Source: Luteimicrobium sp042670205 (lineage in GTDB: Bacteria; Actinomycetota; Actinomycetes; Actinomycetales; Cellulomonadaceae). Taken from it: 64,000 nt of DNA. Under the pieces are notes generated by a model. It had not been told where the DNA came from. It saw only the letters and a program-made list of their open reading frames with translations, and did not search any database. The DNA is taken from the NCBI RefSeq assembly GCF_042670205.1, contig NZ_JBHUWD010000020.1, positions 16,205-80,204 of the forward strand, written 5' to 3'. The translations under genes and the position numbers were made by a program. Positions within the stretch are counted from its first letter, which is position 1; every line of letters starts with the position of its first letter. Positions 57,256-64,000 of this stretch are shown here, piece by piece.

Positions 57256-58518
57256 ATGCCAGACCGGTCCGGCCCGACGGAGCACCACCAGCGCGGGGGC
57301 TCCGGGCACCGCGCACGAGGACGGACCGCCGGTGTCCTGGTCGTCGCGGGCGGACTCGCCCTCGGCCTCACGGGCTGCACCGGCAGCACCGGATCCGCTG
57401 CCGACGCCGCCGCGCCGTCGCCGACCGGCCTCGCCGCCGCCGTGAGCGCGGGCCAGAGCGACTGCGGCGTCGGGTGGTCGGGCGGCACGGCCGGGACGTG
57501 GCGGATCGACGCGACCAACACCTCCACGGGCGGCATGGACGTCGTCGTCGCCGACGCCGCGACGGACATGACGAGGGCCCGCGAGTACCTCGAGCTCGAG
57601 GCGATCGGACCGGGCGCGGGCGCGGGCGGCGAGGTCACGCTCGGGCCGGGCAGCTACCGCGTCGTGTGCGTCCAGGCCGACGAGGAGCCGGTCCTCGGAC
57701 CGGTCGTCCGGGTGACGGGGACGCTCCCCGCGGGCACGACGGCGACGCCCGGCATCGTCCCGGTCACGCAGGCCGACCTCGTGCCCGCCGCGAAGGTCTA
57801 CGAGACATGGGTCGCCGCGCACCTTGCGACGCTGTCCCGCCAGGTCCGCGCCCTCGACGACGACGTCGCCCGCGGAGACCTCGAGGGGGCGCGCCGCGAC
57901 TGGCTCACCGCGCACACCACGTACGGGACGCTCGGTGGCGCCTACGACGCGTTCGGAGACCTCGGCGACGCGATCGACGGGTTCCCCGCCACCGGCTCCA
58001 CGGCCCTGACGGATCACGACCTCACCGGGTTCCGCCGGATCGAGGCGCTGCTGTGGGCCGGCCGGCCCGCGAGCGCCGTACGGCCCGTGACCCGCGCGCT
58101 CGTCACGGACGTCGCCACGCTGCGCTCCGACTTCCCCGCGGCCCAGGTCGACCCCATGGACCTGGGGATCCGGGCCCACGAGATCCTCGAGGACGCCGTG
58201 CAGGTCCAGCTCAGCGGTGCGGCGGACGGCCCGAGCGGGACGGCTCTCGCCGAGATCGAGGCAGGGGTCGTCGGGACGCGGCAGCCGCTGGGCGCGCTGC
58301 GCCCTCTCCTGAAGGAGCGCGGCGTCGACCTCACAGACGTCGACGCCGCCCTCGCCACTCTCGAGCGCACCCTGCGCGGCTACGACCACGACGGCCGCTG
58401 GACCCCGCGCACCGACCTGACCACCGCGCAGCGCGAGCGCCTCGACGCCGAGGTCGACACGTGCGTCGAGCACCTTGCCACCGTCGCCGCGCTCGCCGAC
58501 CCCCGGAGGGCCCTGTGA
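57256..58518 (+). CDS. efeO: EfeO-type iron-uptake lipoprotein
   Basis: EfeO is the extracytoplasmic component of the EfeUOB ferrous-iron system. It has 420 residues: a signal with lipobox LGLTGC (about residue 41), a cupredoxin-like domain (about 60-170) and a C-terminal M75-peptidase-like domain with the HEILE (HxxE) metal motif. Family segments include VAAHLATLSRQVRALDDDVA and YDAFGDLGDAIDGFP. The GTG of efeB overlaps its stop. A permease gene efeU is not adjacent. Confidence 0.93.
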   Translation: MPDRSGPTEHHQRGGSGHRARGRTAGVLVVAGGLALGLTGCTGSTGSAADAAAPSPTGLAAAVSAGQSDCGVGWSGGTAGTWRIDATNTSTGGMDVVVADAATDMTRAREYLELEAIGPGAGAGGEVTLGPGSYRVVCVQADEEPVLGPVVRVTGTLPAGTTATPGIVPVTQADLVPAAKVYETWVAAHLATLSRQVRALDDDVARGDLEGARRDWLTAHTTYGTLGGAYDAFGDLGDAIDGFPATGSTALTDHDLTGFRRIEALLWAGRPASAVRPVTRALVTDVATLRSDFPAAQVDPMDLGIRAHEILEDAVQVQLSGAADGPSGTALAEIEAGVVGTRQPLGALRPLLKERGVDLTDVDAALATLERTLRGYDHDGRWTPRTDLTTAQRERLDAEVDTCVEHLATVAALADPRRAL

Positions 58519-59873
58519 ACCACGCCGACCCTGCCACCACGGCGGTGCCCGCCACGACCGCGAGCGCCGGCACCCCCACGCACCCCGACCCCGTGCAGGC
58601 CACCCCGACCGGGCCGGGGCGACGCACGTTCCTGCGCTCGGTCGCGGGCGCGGCGGGCGTCGTCGGGCTCGGCACGTTGGCGCCGCGCGTCGCCGGGGCC
58701 GCGCCGACCCCGACCCCCGCGCCACCGACCGACGACGCGGCCCGGGCGGTCGTGTTCCACGGTCCCACGCAGGCCGGGATCCTCACCCCGCTGCAGAAGC
58801 AGGCGGCGTTCGTCGCGCTCGACGTGACCGTGGGCTCGCGGTCCGAGCTCGAGGAGCTCTTCCGGACTCTCACCGACCGCGTCCGGTTCCTCACCACGGG
58901 CGGCACGCCGACCGGCGCGGGGCCCGGTGCTCCCCCGGTCGACTCGGGCGTCCTCGGCCCGGACGTCGTCCCCGGCGGCCTCACGGTCACGACGTCGGTG
59001 GGCGCGTCCCTGTTCGACCACCGGTTCGGGCTCGCCGGCCGCAAGCCGGCGCGCCTGCGGGCGATGGACACGTTCCCCGACGACGCGCTCGACCGCGCGC
59101 GCTGCGACGGCGACCTCCTGCTGCAGGTCTGCGCGGACGACGTGGACGTCGTCGTGCACGCCGTACGGGACATCGCGCGCGCCACCCGGGGCGCGATGCA
59201 GGTGCGGTGGCGGCAGGACGGCTTCGCGTCCCCGCCCCGGCCCAGCGGCACCCCGCGGAACCTCCTGGGCTTCAAGGACGGCACCGCGAACCCGTCGACC
59301 ACCGACCCGCGCACGATGGGCGACGTCGTCTGGACGAAGGCCGGCGAGGTCGCGGCCGTGGACGGGCTGCCCGCCGTCGTCGAGCCCGCGTGGACCACGG
59401 GCGGCAGCTACCACGTCGTCCGGCTGATCCGGATGCTCGTCGAGTTCTGGGACCGGGTGTCCCTGCACGAGCAGGAGAACATGATCGGCCGCCGCCGCGA
59501 CACCGGCGCCCCGCTCACCGGGACCCACGAGCTCGACGACCCGCACCTCGAGCGCGACCCCACGGGCGACGTCATCCAGATGGACGCGCACATCCGGCTC
59601 GCGAACCCGCGCTCCCCCGGCTCCGACCGGCTGCGGATGCTCCGCCGGCCCTACAACTACGACGCCGGCACGGACGCCAACGGGAACCTCGACATGGGGC
59701 TCGTGTTCGTCGCGTTCAACCAGGACCTCGACCGGCAGTTCGTCGCGGTGCAGAAGCGCCTCGCGGGCGAACCGCTCGTCGACTACATCTCACCCTTCGG
59801 GGGCGGCTACTACTTCGCGCTCCCGGGAGTGAGGGCAGCGGACGACTGGTACGCCAGCCGGCTGCTCGCCTGA
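58515..59873 (+). CDS. efeB: EfeB, Tat-exported DyP-type peroxidase
   Basis: 452 residues. A twin-arginine signal (GRRTFLRSVAGAAG) lies near residues 35-50. The heme-peroxidase motif GFKDGTANP carries the distal Asp, and VIQMDAHIRLANPRS the proximal His. EfeB oxidises Fe2+ and/or extracts iron from heme in the EfeUOB system. The start is GTG overlapping efeO (GTGA). The N-terminal 35 residues before the Arg pair are Thr/Pro-rich. It is followed by a secreted phospholipase gene 33 bases later. Confidence 0.95.
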   Translation: MNHADPATTAVPATTASAGTPTHPDPVQATPTGPGRRTFLRSVAGAAGVVGLGTLAPRVAGAAPTPTPAPPTDDAARAVVFHGPTQAGILTPLQKQAAFVALDVTVGSRSELEELFRTLTDRVRFLTTGGTPTGAGPGAPPVDSGVLGPDVVPGGLTVTTSVGASLFDHRFGLAGRKPARLRAMDTFPDDALDRARCDGDLLLQVCADDVDVVVHAVRDIARATRGAMQVRWRQDGFASPPRPSGTPRNLLGFKDGTANPSTTDPRTMGDVVWTKAGEVAAVDGLPAVVEPAWTTGGSYHVVRLIRMLVEFWDRVSLHEQENMIGRRRDTGAPLTGTHELDDPHLERDPTGDVIQMDAHIRLANPRSPGSDRLRMLRRPYNYDAGTDANGNLDMGLVFVAFNQDLDRQFVAVQKRLAGEPLVDYISPFGGGYYFALPGVRAADDWYASRLLA

Positions 59874-59906
59874 ACCGCCCCCATCCCCCCACAGAGAGGC
59901 ACCCCC

Positions 59907-61700
59907 ATGGGTCTGTTCGCCACGCGGCCGCGCACCGTCGCGTCCGCCGCAGCGATCGCCGGGCTCGCGCTCGCCGGCGGAGGCGTCCTGCCTGCCGTCG
60001 CGTCGGGCCACCACGCGGCCGCCCGGACCACGGCGACGACGTCCTCGTCGTCGCGCACCAAGGGCACGTCCACGACGACGCCGATCCAGCACCTCGTCGT
60101 GCTGTTCGACGAGAACGTCTCGTTCGACCACTACTTCGCGACCTACCCCCAGGCCACGAACACCGACGGGACCACGTTCAAGGCCGCCAAGGGCACCCCG
60201 AAGGCCGACACCGTGAAGTCCGCCGGCCTGCTCACGACGAACCCGAACCTGTACGCGCCGACCCGCCTGTCCGCGGACGAGGCCGTGACGTGCGACCAGA
60301 ACCACAACTACGGGCCCGAGCAGCTCGCCATCAACAACGGCGCGATGGACCGGTTCGTGCAGAACACGAGCAAGGACACCTGCACCGGGCAGTTCGGCGC
60401 CCCCGGCCTGGGCATGGACTACTACGACGGCAACACCGTCACCGCCCTGTGGAACTACGCCCAGAACTACGCCATGAGCGACAACAGCTGGGACGCCACC
60501 TTCGGGCCGTCGACGCCGGGCGCCCTCAACCTGGTCTCCGGCCAGACGCACGGCGCGATCTCGTACGACCCGAAGACGGGGCTCCAGACCGCGACCCCCG
60601 ACGCGTACGGCGTGAAGTCGCCTGACGCGAAGGGCGTCGGCACCGTCACCGCGGACCCCGACCCCGTCTACGACGACTGCGCCGACTCCGACCACACGTC
60701 GACCAACGCGCTCGTCGGCATGCAGGGCACGAACATCGGTGACCTGCTCAACGCCAAGAACGTCACGTGGGGCTGGTTCCAGGGCGGCTTCCGCCCGACG
60801 ACGACGTGGGACGGGCAGCCGGGGCACTACGCCAAGTGCGACGCCACCACGACCAACGTCGCCGGCGCGTCCGTCGTCGACTACTCCCCGCACCACAACC
60901 CGTTCGCGTACTACAAGTCGACGTCGAACCCGCACCACCTGGCGCCGTCGTCGGTCACGAAGATCGGGCAGACGGACCAGGCGAACCACCAGTACGACCT
61001 GACCGACTTCGACGCCGCACTGGCCCAGGGCAACCTGCCCAGCGTGTCGTTCCTCAAGGCCCCCATGGCACAGGACGGCCACGCGTCGTACTCCGACCCC
61101 GTCGACGAGCAGAAGTTCCTCGTCAAGGAGATCAACGCGATCGAGAAGTCGCCGTACTGGGACAGCACCGCGATCGTCGTCTCGTACGACGACTCGGACG
61201 GCTGGTACGACCACGTCGCCCCGACCATCGCCAACGGCTCGAACGACACGGCGAACGGCGACACGACGCTCTGCACCTCGGTGAAGACCGTCGCCGGCGG
61301 CTACGCCGACCGCTGCGGGCCCAGCCAGCGCCTGCCGCTCGTCGTCATCTCGCCCTACGCGAAGACGAACTACGTCGACCACACCGAGACGAACCAGGCC
61401 TCCGTCCTGAAGTTCGTCGAGGACAACTGGCAGACCGGGCGGATCGGCGACGCGTCGTTCGACGCGACCGCCGGGTCGATCCAGTCGATGTTCTCGTTCC
61501 ACGGGAGCAGCGCGGGCAAGGCGCCGCAGGTGGTCCTCAAGGCCGACGGCTCCGTGAAGTCCGTCGTCGCCGTGCCGCACGGCAACGGCAACGGGCAGGG
61601 CAACGGCCACGGGAACGGTCACGGCAAGCCGTCCAAGCCCGGCCACGGCAAGGGGAACGGGTCGGGCCGCGGCTCACCCGGCTGCCCGCACTGGTTCTGA
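59907..61700 (+). CDS. Secreted phospholipase C-family phosphoesterase
   Basis: 597 residues. A signal peptide (hydrophobic residues about 12-32, ending PAVASGHHA) directs export. The phosphoesterase/AcpA fold shows the N-terminal metal motif LVVLFDENVSFDHYF and later HNYGPEQLAINNGAMDRFV, DDSDGWYDHVAP and PLVVISPYAKTNYVDHTETN. The C-terminus is a Gly/Asn/His-rich tail (GNGNGQGNGHGNGHGK). It resembles bacterial non-hemolytic phospholipase C and acid phosphatase proteins; the lipid or phosphoester substrate is not clear. The ATG follows GAGAGGC. Confidence 0.92.
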   Translation: MGLFATRPRTVASAAAIAGLALAGGGVLPAVASGHHAAARTTATTSSSSRTKGTSTTTPIQHLVVLFDENVSFDHYFATYPQATNTDGTTFKAAKGTPKADTVKSAGLLTTNPNLYAPTRLSADEAVTCDQNHNYGPEQLAINNGAMDRFVQNTSKDTCTGQFGAPGLGMDYYDGNTVTALWNYAQNYAMSDNSWDATFGPSTPGALNLVSGQTHGAISYDPKTGLQTATPDAYGVKSPDAKGVGTVTADPDPVYDDCADSDHTSTNALVGMQGTNIGDLLNAKNVTWGWFQGGFRPTTTWDGQPGHYAKCDATTTNVAGASVVDYSPHHNPFAYYKSTSNPHHLAPSSVTKIGQTDQANHQYDLTDFDAALAQGNLPSVSFLKAPMAQDGHASYSDPVDEQKFLVKEINAIEKSPYWDSTAIVVSYDDSDGWYDHVAPTIANGSNDTANGDTTLCTSVKTVAGGYADRCGPSQRLPLVVISPYAKTNYVDHTETNQASVLKFVEDNWQTGRIGDASFDATAGSIQSMFSFHGSSAGKAPQVVLKADGSVKSVVAVPHGNGNGQGNGHGNGHGKPSKPGHGKGNGSGRGSPGCPHWF

Positions 61701-61702
61701 CG

Positions 61703-61758
61703 GTCACCGCGCCACGGTGACGACGACGCCCGGGTCGGTCACGGCCCGGGCGTCGTCG
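61703..61758 (+). terminator. Double hairpin terminator after the phosphoesterase
   Basis: A 7-bp stem (GTCACCG/CGGTGAC, 61703-61721) is followed at once by a perfect 14-bp stem (CGACGACGCCCGGG arms, 61721-61758, 10-base loop). Confidence 0.8.
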
Positions 61759-61824
61759 CGTTCCCGCACGGTCGGCGGGGACGCGTGGTCGGTCGGGCAC
61801 GCTCCGAGCCCGTACGATCTGCGC

Positions 61825-63930
61825 GTGCTCGACCTGCCTCACCCGGGCGCCGCGCCCCGTCCGGTCACCGTTCTCCCTCCCCCGGCCCTGCCCTTCGCTC
61901 CCGACCGACGGTTCCGCCGCGTCGGGGCGCGGGCCGTCGTGCCGGTGCTCGTCCTCGCCAGCGCCGTGCTCGGCATCACGAGCGAGAGCAGCACGCTGCG
62001 CCTCGACGAGCTGACGATCTCGTACGCGCTCGGCTCGCTTGTCACGGGGGCCGTGATCGTCGGGCTGCTCGGCGTCGTCGCGACGGGTCGAGGAACGCTC
62101 CTCCTGACGCTCCTGTGCGTCGGCGCGAGCGCGGCCCCGGTGGGCGCGCTCGGCGCCGCCTCGCTGGGCTGCTCCGTCGCAGCGCTCGTCGTCGCGCTGG
62201 CGCTGACCGTCGTCGCGGCGCGCGACCGCGCCCGGGTCCGCGCCGCCACGGCCGGCCTCCCGGTCCTCGACGTCCCGACGACGGCGACGTCGCTCCGCGA
62301 GCTCCGTCGCCTCGGCCCAGTGGTCCTCGGGCTGACGGCGCTCGGCCTCGCCGCGGCAGCGTTCGGCGGCTGGCTCTGGCAGCACGACGCCCGAACTGTC
62401 GACGCGTTCCGCGCTCGGGCCGTCGTCGTGCCCGGGACGGTCCTCACGGTGGACGACGACGACTACTCGTCCCGAGTCCGACTGTCCGACGGGACCACGA
62501 TCCGCGTGCCGATCAACGACGGCAGCCCACGGCGGGGTCAGCACGTCGAGGTCCGATACGACGCCACGTCCGGGCGCGCCGAGCTCACCGACGACGTCTT
62601 CGACCCCACCGGCGCGGCGGCGCTCCTCGGCATCGGGCTCGGCACGGTCGGGTGGGCGCTCGGCGTCGGGCTCACGCGGCGCCGCGGGCGACTGCGGGCC
62701 CTCAACGGCGCCGGCCTGGCCGTCACGGTCGACACGCGCACCTCCACGTCCGTCCGGCTCCTCGTCGGCGGCGTCCTGGTCGCCGATGCCGACGGCCTGG
62801 TCCCGGCCGATCTCGTCGAACCCGAGGCGTCCGGAGGCCCGATTCGCTCGGACAGCGACGCAGCGTCGGGCGACGGCCCGCCCGGCGCCGCGGTGTCCCC
62901 ACCCGCGGAGCTCGGCGCCAGGGGCACCGGTCCTGCCGCGCTCGACGAGCTGGACGAGCTCGACGACGACGAGGACGACCTCGCGGGACTGGCCGACGAC
63001 GAGCTGCTGCGCCGTCTCCGGCTCTGGGGCGTGCCGGAGGGCCCGGTGCTCCCGGGCGACGAGGACGAGCGGGTGCCCCGCGGCTCGGGCCTGGCCGTGG
63101 GACTCGGCGCCGACGGCGCGGGCGTCGCGATCCGGGACGTCTCGGGGCGATGGTGGCTCGCCCGGTCCACCCGTGCGCCTCGGCACGTCAGGTCGGTCGA
63201 GGTGGGCGCGCACCGACGCACCGTCCCGACCGCGACGGACGGCGCCCTCGGGGCGGAGGTCGCACCGGCCGACAGCGCACCGGCGACGACCGCTGTGGTG
63301 GTCCGCGACGACACAACCCCGGACGCCGCCGACCGCGCCCTGCAGGGCCGCACAGCGTGGGAGCGGTTCTGGGGCAGGGTCGACCAGCGGACCGGGCACG
63401 CCCTCGTGCCGTTGCTCCGCTCGACGGCGGCATGGCTGCCGTGGCTGGTGGGGCCCGCTGTCGGCGTCCTCGTGTGGTGGCTGCAGAGCGCCGACGGGAT
63501 CGACTGGTGGGGCGCCGTCGTCGGGACGTGGGTCGTCGCGAGCGCGGGCCACGCGTGGGCCGTCCTCGGCGAGCCCGCGGTGCGCTGGAACGCTCGCGGG
63601 ATCGGCGTCGCGTCCGTCGTCGCGCGGCACCGCGTCGCGTGGACCTGGGTGCGGAGCATCATCGCCGACGACGACCACCTCGTCGTCCGGCTGCGCCTGC
63701 CCGACGGACGCGACGACGTCATCGTCGTGCCCCGCCGCGCGCCGCGTTTCCTCGTCGACCACGCGACCGAGCCGCGCGAGGCGCGCAAGGTGCTCGAGAC
63801 GGCCCGCCTGCGTGCGCTCACGGGCCAGGTCGACGACCGGTGGGTCGCGCCCGTCACGCGGACCGCTGTCATGACGGCCTGGTGGCTCGCGTCCGCCGTC
63901 GCGGGCCTCGTGCTCGCGGCCGTCGGTTAG
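61825..63930 (+). CDS. Large membrane protein, DUF3592/PH-like regions, unknown function
   Basis: 701 residues; no confident family. The N-terminal third has several membrane segments (VVPVLVLASAVLGI, GSLVTGAVIVGLLGVVATG, GPVVLGLTALGLAAAAFGGW). An SH3-like DUF3592-type stretch follows (VVVPGTVLTVDDDDYSSRVR). A disordered acidic linker (LDELDELDDDEDD) comes next. The C-terminal part has two more helices and a PH-like domain (WNARGIGVASVVARHRVAWT). Start: GTG at 61825, 6 bases after TACGAT (61813-61818), fits a leaderless mRNA. Confidence 0.75.
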   Translation: MLDLPHPGAAPRPVTVLPPPALPFAPDRRFRRVGARAVVPVLVLASAVLGITSESSTLRLDELTISYALGSLVTGAVIVGLLGVVATGRGTLLLTLLCVGASAAPVGALGAASLGCSVAALVVALALTVVAARDRARVRAATAGLPVLDVPTTATSLRELRRLGPVVLGLTALGLAAAAFGGWLWQHDARTVDAFRARAVVVPGTVLTVDDDDYSSRVRLSDGTTIRVPINDGSPRRGQHVEVRYDATSGRAELTDDVFDPTGAAALLGIGLGTVGWALGVGLTRRRGRLRALNGAGLAVTVDTRTSTSVRLLVGGVLVADADGLVPADLVEPEASGGPIRSDSDAASGDGPPGAAVSPPAELGARGTGPAALDELDELDDDEDDLAGLADDELLRRLRLWGVPEGPVLPGDEDERVPRGSGLAVGLGADGAGVAIRDVSGRWWLARSTRAPRHVRSVEVGAHRRTVPTATDGALGAEVAPADSAPATTAVVVRDDTTPDAADRALQGRTAWERFWGRVDQRTGHALVPLLRSTAAWLPWLVGPAVGVLVWWLQSADGIDWWGAVVGTWVVASAGHAWAVLGEPAVRWNARGIGVASVVARHRVAWTWVRSIIADDDHLVVRLRLPDGRDDVIVVPRRAPRFLVDHATEPREARKVLETARLRALTGQVDDRWVAPVTRTAVMTAWWLASAVAGLVLAAVG

Positions 63931-64000
63931 CTCGCCGCCGCGGGCCGCGTCGCCGAGCACGGGGTCCCCGCCCTCCGACAACGGGATCGCCGCCCGTCCG
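63931..64000. other. Window end, no feature supported
   Basis: The last 70 bases follow the stop of the membrane protein. I cannot tell whether a gene begins or ends here. Confidence 0.3.

Overview
The window is about 64 kb of very GC-rich DNA with no rRNA, insertion sequence, prophage or CRISPR array. It comes from an actinobacterium, most likely a Micrococcales/Cellulomonadaceae-type genome. The reasons are the gene order, the many GTG and TTG starts, several apparently leaderless genes, the rpmG-hadA-hadB and trpT-secE-nusG linkages, and a secreted chitinase. The family-level assignment is inference; the phylum is well supported.

Minus strand, 0-26 kb and 35-38 kb: the core gene-expression cluster. 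In transcription order it reads tRNA-Trp, secE, nusG, rplK, rplA, (interruption), rplJ, rplL, rpoB, rpoC, rpsL, rpsG, fusA, tuf, rpsJ, rplC, rplD, rplW, rplB, rpsS, rplV, rpsC, rplP, rpmC, rpsQ, rplN, rplX, rplE, rpsN, rpsH, rplF, rplR, rpsE, rpmD, rplO, secY, adk (cut by the window edge). Many neighbours overlap by 4 bases (ATGA, GTGA or TTGA), so translation is probably coupled. Punctuating signals are visible: strong terminators after tuf, rpoC, rplL, rplO and rplA; good promoters before rpsL, rpoB, rplJ and tuf; an L10-type leader with an attenuator before rplJ; and a double hairpin between rpsQ and rplN.

First interruption, 26.4-34.8 kb, separates rplA from rplJ. It holds a five-gene minus-strand unit: a sigma-70 factor, a 161-residue small protein, a non-secreted subtilisin-like S8 protease, a TPR-CHAT caspase-like protease and an MFS transporter. 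Beside it, on the plus strand, is a secreted GH18 chitinase with a CRP-like site upstream. The sigma/S8/CHAT unit looks like a proteolytic signalling or stress/defence module and is the most interesting feature of the window.

Second interruption, 37.7-50.3 kb, separates tRNA-Trp from hadB. It holds a TMEM97/EXPERA-like membrane protein, a frameshifted processive glycosyltransferase with an acyltransferase (polysaccharide synthesis), an adenosine deaminase-like protein with a GntR regulator, an L,D-transpeptidase lipoprotein, murB, two paralogous MFS transporters, and a divergent LacI regulator with two inverted operators at a leaderless MFS promoter.

50.3-52.8 kb resumes the ancestral order on the minus strand: hadB, hadA, rpmG, tRNA-Met, tRNA-Thr. 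A methyltransferase and tRNA-Tyr follow.

52.9-64 kb is a mixed housekeeping/accessory stretch: rarD-like permease, YajQ-family protein, NAD-dependent epimerase, a small membrane protein, an Ohr peroxidase, a hypothetical protein, efeO-efeB (iron/heme, no efeU seen), a secreted phospholipase C-type phosphoesterase, and a large membrane protein of unknown function.
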